Counted from the stretch's first letter, positions 1-7,317 are shown. The stretch: DNA of 38,007 nucleotides from a virus (IMGVR_UViG_3300032236_000025:1-38007); one strand, 5' to 3'. Translations and numbers: made by a program. The notes: generated by a model from the letters alone, not told the origin.

Positions 1-123
1 TATTTAACATACACGGGAATAACTGCGCCAACTTATGCAGAAGGTCGTGTTTGGTATGACTCTACTTCCAAGGCTTTGGCTTACTACAACGATGTAAGTA
101 GTGTTACCGCGCACATAAGCCAA
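1..123. repeat. Terminal direct repeat, left copy (assembly circularisation overlap)
   Basis: The first 123 bases are identical to the last 123 bases of the window. The frame of the tail-fibre gene that starts at 37084 runs unbroken from the right copy into the sequence after the left copy, because 801 bases, a multiple of three, separate 37084 from 37885. This is what an assembler produces from a circular or circularly permuted genome. A true packaging repeat inside a structural gene is unlikely. The unique genome is therefore about 37,884 bp. Confidence 0.95.
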
Positions 124-2412
124 GATTTAATTTTAAAAGTAATTAACAATACTGGGTCAACCATTGCTAATGGCTCTCCTGTTTACATTACTAGCACTTC
201 TAGTGGGCAAACATATCCTAATATTGCTCTTGCCAAGGCTGATGTCGCATCAACTTCGGCTGTTATTGGTTTAACAAATGGTTCAATTGCTAATGGTGCA
301 GTAGGTTATGTAACTGCTCAAGGCAGTATAGATGGAGTAAATACAGGAACATTTACTGTTGGACAGGTTCTTTATTTAAGCCCTTATTCAGCAGGTCAAT
401 TGATGAACACAATTCCTCCAACAGGAATTACTGTTCAAGTTGGCGTAGTGTCTTATGTAAATAGTTCTGCTGGCAAAATTTATGTAAAACAAACAACGCC
501 TTTAAATGTACCCGCTTCAATTATTTCTGGGCAAGTTGCTATTGCTAATGGCGGTACAAATGGCACGGCTACACCTACTGCGGGTGCTGTTGCTTATGGA
601 ACTGGCTCTGCGTATGGATTTACTACTGCGGGGACTAGCGGTCAAGTTTTAACTTCTGCGGGTTCTGGAACGCCTACTTGGTCAACGCCAACTACGGGAA
701 CAGTAACAAGTGTTGCGGCATCTGCTGGAACAGGAATAAGCGTTACTGGAAGTCCAATTACATCTAGTGGCACTATAACAATTACAAATACAGCACCCGA
801 TCAAACTGTTTCATTAACTGGCGGTACAGGAATTGCAACTAGTGGTACATATCCTAGTTTTACAATTACCAATAGTTTGCCTGACAGAACAGTTGCAATT
901 TCTAGCGGAACTGGCATATCTGTAACAGGTACTTATCCTAATTTTACTGTTACCAACACTAGCCCATCTTCTGGTGGAACTGTTACTTCTGTTGCAACGT
1001 CTGGCACAGTAAACGGCATTACGCTCACTGGTGGACCAATTACTTCTAGTGGAACTGTAACTCTTGGTGGAACATTAGACCTATCTAGCCCACCTACGAT
1101 TGGTGGTACTACTCCAAATACAGGCACATTTACAACTCTAATTGGTGGTGGTTCTTCTGCTAACTACGGACAACTAACAGGTGGTGCTACTACCAAAGCA
1201 GTTCAATTCCAAACGCTAGGAAGTGATGGCAATGTATCTTTAGCAATCCAACCCAAGGGAACGGGTGCTATTGACCTAGCGGCTGGTTCTAGCGGTGTGA
1301 ACATAAGTAATGGTGGTACTGTTACTGCTATTACTAAAACAGCAAACGGAACTGGTTATACATCTTTTCCTAGCATTGCTATTACTTCCCCTACAACTGC
1401 TGGTGGTGTACAAGCAGTTGCCACAGTTACAACTATGTTGAACATTGCCGCTACGATTGCTAGTGGCGGTACTGGGTACACAGTTAGTGATGTTTTGACA
1501 GTTTCTGGGGGAACTCCAGTATCAAGTTCAATAACACTTACAGTTACATCTGTTTCATCTGGTGTAATTACAGGAATTTCAACTACAACCTTTTTTCAAT
1601 ATTCTGTACTTCCAACAAATCCCGTTTCAGTAACAGGAGGCACAGGCTCTGGTGCTACTTTTAATATTACTTGGACTCCATCCGCAATCAATATTGGAAC
1701 GGCTGGCTCTGGCTACGTAGAACAACCAACAGTAAGTTTCTCAGGTGGTGGTGGCTCTGGTGCTACTGCTTATGCTACTGTGGGTGCGGGTTCAATTATT
1801 CGCTCACTAGGTAGCACTGGAACGCAGTCATTGAGTTTTTATGTTCCAAGCGGTGAAATATTGCGTCTGCGAGATACGGGAACAACTGGCACTTACATGA
1901 TGTTAAACAACACCGCATCTGGTGTTAACTTTATTGCACAAGGGACTGCAAACGCATTTCTTGCTTTTAACTCCAATGGCACTAGCGCAATTCAATTTGG
2001 TACAAACGGAAATACTGGCACTACCCAAATGCAAGTTTCCCACACAACCTCTGCTGTTAACTATGTACAGGTGACGGGTGCGGCTACTACGGGTTCTGTT
2101 GCAATATCGGCTCAAGGTAGTGATGCAAATATTGGATTGCAACTTACACCAAAAGGAACTGGAAACATAACTTCTATTGGTGGATTGGCTCTTTTAAATG
2201 GAACAGCAATTCCTGCTGGTGGAACTTTAAACACAGGATTAAGATTTTCATCAACAGCAAGTTTTGGGGTATTTTTTGGTTCTGGTGCACCTACGTTATC
2301 TGCCGCGCAGGGTTCTATATATTTGCGTTCTGATGGTTCTGGCATAGCAAATAGAATGTACATCAATACAAATGGTTCAACCACTTGGACTAATGTTGTA
2401 ACAGCCGCATAA
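1..2412 (+). CDS. Tail fibre / receptor-binding protein, C-terminal portion (continues from 37084)
   Basis: This is the distal three quarters of a fibre of about 1070 residues whose start is at 37084 across the circular join. Codon 1 of the window is already in frame, so the apparent TTG start at 76 is not real. The protein is rich in Gly, Ser and Thr with beta-structured repeats. One type carries GTVTSVA, GTGISVTG and SSGTITI motifs (about 690-1080). A second module reads NYxQxTGxATT...GSDxNxxLxxxPKGTGxI and occurs twice (about 1160-1290 and 2055-2175). GTGY-type modules lie between about 1320 and 1790. Such proteins form trimeric shafts and tips that bind the host surface. It is the largest fibre gene, sits just upstream of the lysis genes and is probably transcribed from the promoter near 36522. 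The fibre role is inferred from composition and position; the receptor is unknown. Confidence 0.85.
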   Translation, partial: YLTYTGITAPTYAEGRVWYDSTSKALAYYNDVSSVTAHISQDLILKVINNTGSTIANGSPVYITSTSSGQTYPNIALAKADVASTSAVIGLTNGSIANGAVGYVTAQGSIDGVNTGTFTVGQVLYLSPYSAGQLMNTIPPTGITVQVGVVSYVNSSAGKIYVKQTTPLNVPASIISGQVAIANGGTNGTATPTAGAVAYGTGSAYGFTTAGTSGQVLTSAGSGTPTWSTPTTGTVTSVAASAGTGISVTGSPITSSGTITITNTAPDQTVSLTGGTGIATSGTYPSFTITNSLPDRTVAISSGTGISVTGTYPNFTVTNTSPSSGGTVTSVATSGTVNGITLTGGPITSSGTVTLGGTLDLSSPPTIGGTTPNTGTFTTLIGGGSSANYGQLTGGATTKAVQFQTLGSDGNVSLAIQPKGTGAIDLAAGSSGVNISNGGTVTAITKTANGTGYTSFPSIAITSPTTAGGVQAVATVTTMLNIAATIASGGTGYTVSDVLTVSGGTPVSSSITLTVTSVSSGVITGISTTTFFQYSVLPTNPVSVTGGTGSGATFNITWTPSAINIGTAGSGYVEQPTVSFSGGGGSGATAYATVGAGSIIRSLGSTGTQSLSFYVPSGEILRLRDTGTTGTYMMLNNTASGVNFIAQGTANAFLAFNSNGTSAIQFGTNGNTGTTQMQVSHTTSAVNYVQVTGAATTGSVAISAQGSDANIGLQLTPKGTGNITSIGGLALLNGTAIPAGGTLNTGLRFSSTASFGVFFGSGAPTLSAAQGSIYLRSDGSGIANRMYINTNGSTTWTNVVTAA

Positions 2413-2420
2413 GGAAAAAC

Positions 2421-2690
2421 ATGGCATTACTTAAATCAATCGACACAGACTACGGCATACCAGCGACTTATTGGAACATTGGCGCAGTCCAAGAAGACTT
2501 TAAGGGTCAAGGTACAGAAGTCACTTTCTATGGTTATGCCTCACAACAGGCTAGAGAGCAAGGTAAACAACCCTTGTCTGCTGGTAAAGTGCAGATTAGT
2601 GGTGATGAATATGTAGCGGGTGCTGATAGAGCGCAGTTATATGCCATTATTAAACAAAAACCAGAATTTGAAGGCGCAGAAGATGTCTGA
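2421..2690 (+). CDS. Small protein following the tail fibre, function unknown
   Basis: This is an 89-residue soluble protein with no signal peptide or membrane segment. A clear ribosome site (AAGGA) lies six bases before the ATG, eight bases after the fibre stop. The protein carries aromatic and charged residues (YGIPATYWNIG, TFYGYASQQAREQGKQP). Genes of this size between a fibre and lysis cassette often encode fibre-associated or fibre-assembly proteins, but I recognise no family here. Its end overlaps the start of the next gene by eight bases, indicating translational coupling. Confidence 0.75.
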   Translation: MALLKSIDTDYGIPATYWNIGAVQEDFKGQGTEVTFYGYASQQAREQGKQPLSAGKVQISGDEYVAGADRAQLYAIIKQKPEFEGAEDV

Positions 2691-2913
2691 TATTGATTTA
2701 GTCAAATACGGAGTCCTATGGCAAAAAGTCGAAGACTATGAAAGACGCTTTGATGACATGGATAAAAAGATGGACAAAATGGAAGGTCAACTGGAAAAAC
2801 TGGTTGAACTTGCTAACAAAGGGCGAGGTGGTTTTTGGGCTGGCATGGTTCTTATCTCTGCTTTGTCTAGTTTTATTGGCTATGCGTCACACTTGTTAGG
2901 CGGTAAAAATTGA
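2683..2913 (+). CDS. XhlA-like small coiled-coil membrane protein of the lysis cassette
   Basis: The protein has 76 residues when started at ATG 2683; an upstream in-frame TTG at 2620 would lie deep inside the previous gene. Residues about 10-45 form a heptad-rich coiled coil (KVEDYERRFDDMDKKMDKMEGQLEKL). A single hydrophobic segment (about 52-70) follows, then a short basic tail GGKN. This is the plan of XhlA/haemolysin-type holin accessory proteins, membrane-anchored helpers of lysis in tailed phages. It is the first gene of a run of membrane proteins ending in an endolysin. The assignment rests on architecture and context, not on a recognised motif. Confidence 0.65.
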   Translation: MSDIDLVKYGVLWQKVEDYERRFDDMDKKMDKMEGQLEKLVELANKGRGGFWAGMVLISALSSFIGYASHLLGGKN

Positions 2914-3616
2914 CCCTTTTTCTTTGCTTATGCTGGCTCAAGGTGCTTGTAGTGCAATCAAGCAAGGTTGCGCTATGTTGCATGAAGGTCGTATGCAATT
3001 GGAAGGTGCAAAATCCACTATTCAAGGGGTGCAAGCAGACCTTAAAGCAATTAAAGGAATCTGGGATTGGCTGGTTGGTTTGTTTGGTAAAAAACCAGAA
3101 ACCAAGCCTGTGGAGAAAGCGAAAGCCCCAAAGCCCAAAAAAGATCAATCCTATGAAACAATGGAATTGGAAGTTATCAACAATGTTGGAATCCAACTAG
3201 GTAATTTCTTTGACATACAAGCGCAGTTAAATAACTATTACGCATCATTAGAAGCAGAATCAAAAGAGCATTACGACCCAACACAAAACACTTCTAAAAA
3301 AGCAATTGAGCGAGCGTTGGTGGAATTGCAGATGGAAAATCTAGATGCCCAGATTCGTGAACAAATGACAATATACGCGCCAGCAGAATTGAAGGCGATA
3401 TACACAAGATTTTTAAAGATGTATGCCAAAATCCAGCAAGAACAAGAATTTGCTAGGAATGAGGAAATACGAAAAATAAGACAAGAGCGTTGGCAAAAAG
3501 AACAAAACGAAATTAAGTTTATTGAAATAACTTCGGGGATAACTGGCGTGGTGTTTATATCTTTAGTTTTTGGGTGGCTAATGTGGCAACTGCGCGTTTT
3601 GTCGGGTGGATTCTAG
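2909..3616 (+). CDS. Membrane-anchored protein of the lysis region, function unknown; possible ATT start
   Basis: The protein has about 235 residues. Its N-terminus (IDPFSLLMLAQGACSAIKQG) is helical, followed by a Pro/Lys-rich linker (about 70-85), a long charged helical region with coiled-coil character (about 90-205) and one C-terminal membrane segment (about 208-226). The frame opens after a TAG at 2897. The only site with a Shine-Dalgarno-like AGGCGG at proper distance is ATT at 2909, which overlaps the stop of the previous gene; TTG 2924 and ATG 2930 lack such a site. The N-terminus resembles a phage protein group that begins Met-Ile-Asp-Pro in my memory, but I cannot verify this. It may be a lysis helper or an internal virion protein. 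Confidence 0.7.
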   Translation: MDPFSLLMLAQGACSAIKQGCAMLHEGRMQLEGAKSTIQGVQADLKAIKGIWDWLVGLFGKKPETKPVEKAKAPKPKKDQSYETMELEVINNVGIQLGNFFDIQAQLNNYYASLEAESKEHYDPTQNTSKKAIERALVELQMENLDAQIREQMTIYAPAELKAIYTRFLKMYAKIQQEQEFARNEEIRKIRQERWQKEQNEIKFIEITSGITGVVFISLVFGWLMWQLRVLSGGF

Positions 3617-3750
3617 GATGTGTGGCGTTGTGCCTCATAGTCGCTACAACTTCCATTGCGTACATTGAAACGCTATATATGAAAGCGCAGTTAAAAAAAG
3701 AAATCAAGGAACTTCGCAAACTTAAATCGGAATTGAAAGACAGCAAATGA
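3583..3750 (+). CDS. Small membrane protein with coiled-coil tail (spanin-like)
   Basis: This frame encodes 55 residues from a GTG at 3583. It has an N-terminal hydrophobic segment (about 6-26, FVGWILGCVALCLIVATTSI) followed by a Lys/Glu-rich amphipathic helix (KAQLKKEIKELRKLKSELKDSK). This is the architecture of an inner-membrane spanin (Rz type), though short for one. Its start lies inside the end of the upstream gene in another frame, and its stop overlaps the next ATG as ATGA. Without it the bases 3617-3746 would be an unexplained gap. The start choice is uncertain because no strong ribosome site is visible. Confidence 0.55.
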   Translation: MATARFVGWILGCVALCLIVATTSIAYIETLYMKAQLKKEIKELRKLKSELKDSK

Positions 3751-4244
3751 ATGAATTACTTGGTCTACTCAAAGGGGTCGCGCCTACATTGGCAACTGCT
3801 ATCGCTGGTCCTATGGGTGGCATGGCTGTTACCGCTTTGGCTAATAAGTTTGGCGTTGCTGATAGCGTTGAATCAGTTGCAAAGGCTATTGCTGGTGACC
3901 CACAAGCCGCGCAAAAGATAGCAGAACTGGAATTGGAAATGGCAAAGATAGATGCCGCCAATACTGCTGATGCTAGAAAAATGAATTCAGAAATCCAGAA
4001 TTCTGCAACTGCATCATGGCTTGCCAAAAACATTGCTTATGTAATTGATGTGGCAATCATTGCTGGCGCACTAACCATGACATTCGTGGTTTTTATTATT
4101 GGCGTACCAGAACAAAACAAAAGCATGGCATTTACCGCATTGGGTTCGCTATGGACATTGACGGGAACTGTGGTGAATTTCCATAGGGGTTCATCTGCGG
4201 GTAGCAAGGCAAAAACTGAAGAACTTATGAAAGGCGCAAAATGA
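3747..4244 (+). CDS. Holin of the three-TM gene-transfer-agent type
   Basis: The protein has 165 residues. An N-terminal Gly/Ala-rich hydrophobic region (about 8-33, LLKGVAPTLATAIAGPMGGM) is followed by an amphipathic charged stretch (about 35-85), then two strong membrane segments (about 96-120 and 128-146). The C-terminus is VNFHRGSSAGSKAKTEEL. The layout and the RGSSAGSKAK tail match the 'holin of 3TMs, for gene-transfer release' family. Its role is to permeabilise the inner membrane and release the endolysin. It is coupled to its neighbours by ATGA overlaps and lies two genes before the endolysin. Confidence 0.8.
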   Translation: MNELLGLLKGVAPTLATAIAGPMGGMAVTALANKFGVADSVESVAKAIAGDPQAAQKIAELELEMAKIDAANTADARKMNSEIQNSATASWLAKNIAYVIDVAIIAGALTMTFVVFIIGVPEQNKSMAFTALGSLWTLTGTVVNFHRGSSAGSKAKTEELMKGAK

Positions 4245-4552
4245 AAGAACTTTTATTGGCATGGCTTAGTAAGCCAAAAGACAAACCAACTGTGGAAAAA
4301 GTGGAAGTACAAGTTTGGGCATTTGTCGTTAAATCCATCACCATCATGGTGTTAGGCATTGCATTTGGTGTTTTATATGCCGTGGCTTTAGTGCCAGAAG
4401 ATAACGCATTAGCCCCAATTGATGCCGTGTTTTTAGAGATATTAAAAGCCATTGCATTTATGGGCGTAGGCACTATGGGTGGCATTTCTGGTCGCAAGGC
4501 AACTAATGCAATTGCACAAGCAATCGTAGGGGAAGACAATGAATCTAAGTAA
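4241..4552 (+). CDS. Second holin-like membrane protein
   Basis: The protein has 103 residues. A charged N-terminus (KPKDKPTVEKVEV) precedes two hydrophobic helices (about 27-49 and 65-85), the second Gly-rich (FMGVGTMGGISGRKA), and a polar tail. Its start overlaps the preceding holin stop by four bases and its end overlaps the endolysin start by 14 bases. Two-TM proteins in this position usually act as a holin, antiholin or pinholin partner. Which of the two neighbouring membrane proteins sets lysis timing cannot be told from sequence. Confidence 0.7.
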   Translation: MKELLLAWLSKPKDKPTVEKVEVQVWAFVVKSITIMVLGIAFGVLYAVALVPEDNALAPIDAVFLEILKAIAFMGVGTMGGISGRKATNAIAQAIVGEDNESK

Positions 4553-5000
4553 TCATTTCACGCTGGAAGAAGCAACATTTTCTGAGACTGCCGCCCGTCT
4601 GGGTATCAACAACCAGCCATCTGAAGCGCAATTGGCAAACATGAAAATTGCCGCAGAAGGCATGGAAAAGGTACGCGCCTTATTGGGCAAATCTATCCAT
4701 GTAAATTCTTGGTTGCGTTTGCCAGATGTTAATGTCGCGGTGGGTGGGTCTAAAATTTCCAGCCACATGGATGGATGGGCAATTGATTTTGTTTGTAAAG
4801 ACTTTGGCAATCCATTGGCAGTTTGTAAAGCCATTGAATCTGCTGGCATTCAGTTTGACCAATTAATTCACGAATATGCAACTTGGACACACATAAGTTT
4901 TGCACCCGAAATGCGTGGGCAAAAACTTACCATCTTTAGACCGCAAGGCAAATATGTTGCTGGATTACTGTCTAAAGAAGAATACGACAAGCACTTTTAA
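4539..5000 (+). CDS. Endolysin, peptidase M15A family (zinc D-Ala-type carboxypeptidase/endopeptidase)
   Basis: The protein has 153 residues, a typical length for single-domain M15A enzymes. The start MNLSNHFTLEEATFSETA is characteristic of the family, as is the zinc site: SSHMDGWAIDF supplies His76 and Asp83, and WTHISF supplies His118, with acidic Glu112 nearby. It would cleave peptide cross-links in peptidoglycan. There is no signal peptide, so release depends on the holins immediately upstream. It is the last rightward gene and its stop overlaps the stop of a convergent leftward gene. Confidence 0.9.
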   Translation: MNLSNHFTLEEATFSETAARLGINNQPSEAQLANMKIAAEGMEKVRALLGKSIHVNSWLRLPDVNVAVGGSKISSHMDGWAIDFVCKDFGNPLAVCKAIESAGIQFDQLIHEYATWTHISFAPEMRGQKLTIFRPQGKYVAGLLSKEEYDKHF

Positions 5001-5101
5001 TTACTGTCTACGCTAAACCATAGGATAGCCAGTAATATGGCTATTCCTACGCAAGCACCAGTTAGTAAAAGGGCAACAATAATTAGGATGCTTTCAAGCA
5101 T
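4997..5101 (-). CDS. 34-residue single-span membrane protein at the end of the leftward operon
   Basis: The ATG at 5101 (minus strand) is preceded by a very strong ribosome site (GGAGGACAA). The product starts MLESILIIVALLLTGACVG and is almost entirely hydrophobic, ending in a short polar tail (SVDSN). It starts inside the end of the upstream gene (5083-5307) and converges on the endolysin with its stop overlapping the endolysin stop. The good ribosome site and lack of any other explanation for this stretch support a real gene. Its function is unknown; membrane-active microproteins of early operons are often involved in host takeover or superinfection effects. Confidence 0.6.
   Translation of the reverse strand: MLESILIIVALLLTGACVGIAILLAILWFSVDSN
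5022..5048. terminator. Inverted repeat between convergent operons, possible bidirectional terminator
   Basis: ATAGCCA (5025-5031) and TGGCTAT (5038-5044) form a perfect seven-base-pair stem with a GTAATA loop. The stem is extended by AGG at 5022 and TCCT at 5045 with one bulge. It lies 22 bases after the endolysin stop and inside the last leftward gene. No T-run follows on either strand, so it may be a weak or factor-dependent terminator, or may only protect transcript 3' ends. Confidence 0.4.
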
Positions 5102-5307
5102 TTGTCCTCCAATTCTGCAACCCGTGCAGATAAAACTTTGACCATTTCTGTCAATATTGCAACTTCTGCAACCAAACGGGCTTCTTTAGAAGGATGACGC
5201 AAAATCTCTTGTTTGACTTTGCTCATGCGTTCTATGTCATTAAAAGCCTCAATTTCTTCTGCTGTTGCATAACGATAAGGGATTGAAATTCCTATTGGTT
5301 CGCGCAT
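5083..5307 (-). CDS. Small coiled-coil protein, function unknown
   Basis: The protein has 74 residues. The minus-strand ATG at 5307 is preceded by GGAGAGGT, a strong ribosome site located inside the end of the preceding gene. The C-terminal half (about 38-70) is a heptad helix rich in Val, Leu, Glu and Lys (VAILTEMVKVLSARVAELED), suggesting oligomerisation. The N-terminal part contains EEIEAFNDIERM, also helical. No family is recognised. It belongs to the leftward early operon and overlaps both neighbours. Confidence 0.65.
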   Translation of the reverse strand: MREPIGISIPYRYATAEEIEAFNDIERMSKVKQEILRHPSKEARLVAEVAILTEMVKVLSARVAELEDKCLKAS

Positions 5308-5594
5308 ACCTCTCCAATCATTTTCTTAATAGTAAAAAGATTCTTGTGTTGTGGGTATCTTGCATTCCAAAGTCGCGCATAGAACGCAATGTAATCATTG
5401 GAAATTTTGAAATCCTCGCCTGTGGTAACAATATTGACCTCCCACCGAATTCGGTTAATTATCAACCAATGGCTGATTTTGGTTCTGCCTTTATTGATTG
5501 CCTCAAGCGAGAATCGTTCAAAATATAGCCAAACATCTGGATTGGCGCAATGCCATTTCCACCAATCCTGTTTCCGTTCAACATAGGATTTCAT
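5292..5594 (-). CDS. Conserved-looking phage protein with WLIINRIRW motif, function unknown
   Basis: This is a 100-residue basic protein rich in Trp, Tyr and Phe (DWWKWHCANPDVWLYFERFSLE, SHWLIINRIRWEV, DFKISNDYIAFYARL, then KNLFTIKKM). I recall a common small phage protein with the same order of elements (aromatic helix, RIRW, NNYxAxYAR, F-x-R/K), for which no activity is established to my knowledge. It directly follows the SSB-like and ERF genes, so a DNA transaction role is plausible but inferred. Its ATG overlaps the preceding stop. Confidence 0.75.
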   Translation of the reverse strand: MKSYVERKQDWWKWHCANPDVWLYFERFSLEAINKGRTKISHWLIINRIRWEVNIVTTGEDFKISNDYIAFYARLWNARYPQHKNLFTIKKMIGEVCANQ

Positions 5595-5851
5595 TAGAAC
5601 GGCACATCATCATCATTTGGCAAAGGATTGGCTTTAATTGGTGTGCGTTGTTCCCGTTGTTCTTGAGTTTGTTGCTCAAAGACTTGAAACCAGCCGTCAT
5701 AAGTCCCAACAACAGGGGTGGAGTCCATTTTAATTTTCATTTTCCCCATGTCATCAACCCACAATGTCCCGTGAGTTGTCCAAAATGTTTTTTGAACTCC
5801 TTGGGATTCATATTTGCGAAACGCATATTTAATGTCATATTTTTTGGTCAT
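5594..5851 (-). CDS. Small single-stranded-DNA-binding-like protein with SSB-type acidic tail
   Basis: The protein has 85 residues. The N-terminal two thirds alternate charged and aromatic residues (KYDIKYAFRKYE, KTFWTTHGTLWVDDMGK) as in a small beta-barrel. The C-terminus is PLPNDDDVPF, closely matching the acidic DDDIPF tip by which bacterial SSB recruits partner proteins. It is coupled (stop/start overlap) to the ERF recombinase gene, a usual partner of phage SSBs. It is shorter than a full SSB OB fold (about 100 or more residues), so it may be a divergent minimal SSB. Confidence 0.6.
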   Translation of the reverse strand: MTKKYDIKYAFRKYESQGVQKTFWTTHGTLWVDDMGKMKIKMDSTPVVGTYDGWFQVFEQQTQEQREQRTPIKANPLPNDDDVPF

Positions 5852-6462
5852 TTAGATTCCTTAGATAGTTCTGCTTGCTTTTTGATTGCGCTACGGGTTT
5901 TGCTATCTAGCAAAGTCCAAAGTGCAATTTTTTCTTCTGTGTCTGTGACACCGTTTGCCTCATCAAACGCACCGACAACATCTTCTGCTGTCATGCGTTC
6001 TTTGATTGCCTCTGCCACAGCCTCAATGACGGATTGACGTTCTGCGGTAATTGTTGGTTCACTTCTTGTGGGTGCAATGCGTGGTACAGATTTACTGGCG
6101 GCATTACCATCATCATCTTCTGGGGCGATGCCAGCCGCACTCATAAGGCTATATCTCCGCGCATAGGTCAAAGCACTAGCGTACCCTTGGCTATCTTTTT
6201 TGGATGCGGGGAAATGCACAATTCCGCATTCCATCATTTCGCCAGACTCATGAACAAATACGGTTTCAACCATTACACCGTCTGGACAATCATAGTTTTT
6301 TTGTAAAAGATAAATTCCATTGTCATTTAACGCATCAATGACAGCCTCAACGCAAGCGGAGAGGTCTGCATATTTACTGCGGAAATGTGGGTTCAAAGAA
6401 GTTTTTAAAGCGGGTTGGAAAGCCTTCTGCGCTTTTACGAGTGCCGTTGCAATTTTTTGCAT
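5848..6462 (-). CDS. erf: ERF-family single-strand annealing recombinase
   Basis: The protein has 204 residues. The N-terminal domain (about 1-125) carries the ERF signature: KIATALVKAQKAF, NPHFRSKYADLSACVEAV, GIYLLQ, then YASALTYARRYSLMSAAGIA and acidic EDDDGNAA. ERF proteins anneal complementary single strands, mediating phage recombination and genome circularisation, often with an SSB. The C-terminal part (about 140-204) is a charged helical tail. The gene is followed by the SSB-like gene, forming a recombination pair. Confidence 0.92.
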   Translation of the reverse strand: MQKIATALVKAQKAFQPALKTSLNPHFRSKYADLSACVEAVIDALNDNGIYLLQKNYDCPDGVMVETVFVHESGEMMECGIVHFPASKKDSQGYASALTYARRYSLMSAAGIAPEDDDGNAASKSVPRIAPTRSEPTITAERQSVIEAVAEAIKERMTAEDVVGAFDEANGVTDTEEKIALWTLLDSKTRSAIKKQAELSKESK

Positions 6463-6472
6463 AAATTACCTT

Positions 6473-6622
6473 TCAAGAAAACCAAACATAAAACCCGTGG
6501 AGAATTCCAATCGGGAAGAACAATGCGCCAGCCACAAGAAATCCCCAAAGGGTGTGACTAAAACAATAAAAAATGTGTGTTAACCAAGCAAAAAAACACA
6601 TCCAGCCAATAAAAGATGCCAT
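6473..6622 (-). CDS. Small two-span membrane protein
   Basis: The product has 49 residues when started at the minus-strand ATG 6622, which follows GGGGAAAAAATA and overlaps the stop of the upstream gene. Two hydrophobic segments, one starting FIGWMCFFAWL and one about GFLVAGALFFPIGILHGF, cover nearly the whole protein. A longer reading from 6694 would lie inside the upstream gene and lacks a ribosome site. Its function is unknown; it is one of several membrane microproteins in this leftward operon. Confidence 0.6.
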   Translation of the reverse strand: MASFIGWMCFFAWLTHIFYCFSHTLWGFLVAGALFFPIGILHGFYVWFS

Positions 6623-6810
6623 TATTTTTTCCCCGCAACTTCTTCGGCATTTGCCAAGTAATACATAGTTGTTCGCAATAAACCTTCTAAACAACTTATG
6701 CGACAGTAAAGCATCATCACTACATCATCTCCGTGATGTTTAAAAGCAAAATCTTTTGCCCATTGCACAGATTCTTGATAAGTTTTTTCTGGAGTAAATT
6801 CAAATTCCAT
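6622..6810 (-). CDS. Small hypothetical protein
   Basis: The product is a 62-residue soluble protein (MEFEFTPEKTYQESVQWAKD..., ending EEVAGKK). It is acidic at the N-terminus with two predicted helices. The start is one base from the stop of the upstream gene, so translation is likely coupled. It contains no recognisable motif. Two Cys (CRISCLEG) lie in the central helix but do not form a clear zinc site. Confidence 0.6.
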   Translation of the reverse strand: MEFEFTPEKTYQESVQWAKDFAFKHHGDDVVMMLYCRISCLEGLLRTTMYYLANAEEVAGKK

Positions 6811-6951
6811 TTAATTTCCAGTCAATAAAATTGCAAAAATAAATCCAGCCACAAAGCCAGATAACCAAAAAATAACCGTGTCCGCCATAGTTGGATGCGT
6901 TGGGCGATAAGGTCCTTGAATTGCGTTTTGGGTGTAATCGTGATGTTTCAT
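6811..6951 (-). CDS. Small single-span membrane protein
   Basis: The product has 46 residues from the minus-strand ATG 6951, chosen because GGAG lies upstream and the longer form from 7026 would overlap the preceding gene. A polar N-terminus (MKHHDYTQNAIQGPYRPTHP) is followed by one membrane helix (about 25-43, VIFWLSGFVAGFIFAILL). The start of its coding region is directly after the stop of the upstream gene. Its function is unknown. Confidence 0.6.
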   Translation of the reverse strand: MKHHDYTQNAIQGPYRPTHPTMADTVIFWLSGFVAGFIFAILLTGN

Positions 6952-6952
6952 G

Positions 6953-7243
6953 TTAAAAACTCCAAGAGTCAATGTGTTTAGGGTCAATGTAATCATCTTC
7001 ATTGCAACGCTGTTGCTCACGCGCAAAATCTGCGTAGAAGTCTTTGGCTTCTATTGCTAATTCGTCTAAATCTTGCGGGGGGACAATGTTGTAAATGTTT
7101 TCACCATCCCAAGTTAGGGACAGTTCAGCAATGTAGTGGGGGCGTGTTTCCCAATCATCTGTAACATCTGCAAAGTCAATTGTTATGACTACTGGATGTT
7201 CGCGTTGGGTTTTGCTACTAAGCCAAATTGTTTTGAATTCCAT
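6953..7243 (-). CDS. Acidic hypothetical protein, first gene of the inner leftward block
   Basis: The protein has 96 residues and is acidic (VTDDWETRPHYIAELSLTWDGENIYNIVPPQDLDELAIEAKDFYADF), ending in a polar Cys- and Asp-containing tail. An AAGGAA ribosome site lies before ATG 7243. It is the first gene after the promoter at 7290-7317 and its leader contains a hairpin. No family is recognised. Acidic early proteins are sometimes DNA mimics or inhibitors of host proteins, but nothing specific supports that here. Confidence 0.7.
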   Translation of the reverse strand: MEFKTIWLSSKTQREHPVVITIDFADVTDDWETRPHYIAELSLTWDGENIYNIVPPQDLDELAIEAKDFYADFAREQQRCNEDDYIDPKHIDSWSF

Positions 7244-7259
7244 AAATTCCTTTTAAAGA

Positions 7260-7279
7260 CCCCTTGCGTTGCGCTAGGG
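7260..7279 (-). promoter_or_regulatory. Leader hairpin, CCCTA...AAGGG type
   Basis: On the minus strand the leader of the 7243 gene contains CCCTAGCGCAACGCAAGGGG. This can fold as CCCT-GCG with a CAA loop and one A-A mismatch. The same GCCCTA...AAGGG plan and the following GGTCTTT recur in the leader at 9841-9855. It may stabilise the transcript 5' end or act in antitermination. Confidence 0.5.
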
Positions 7280-7289
7280 CATAGTGATG

Positions 7290-7317
7290 ATTATAAGCCA
7301 ACTAACATGGTTGTCAA
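7290..7317 (-). promoter_or_regulatory. Sigma-70-type promoter for the inner leftward block
   Basis: On the minus strand a consensus -35 TTGACA (7312-7317) and a consensus -10 TATAAT (7290-7295) are separated by 16 bases. The spacer carries TGTTAGTTGGCT when read 5'-3' up to the -10, 12 bases nearly repeated at the two promoters near 9866 and 9954. Transcription would start near 7283 and read 6953-7243 and onward to 4997. Confidence 0.8.

Noticed and set aside
76-2412. A separate gene starting at TTG 76
   Set aside because: The frame is open from base 1 and continues the gene starting at 37084 across the circular join.
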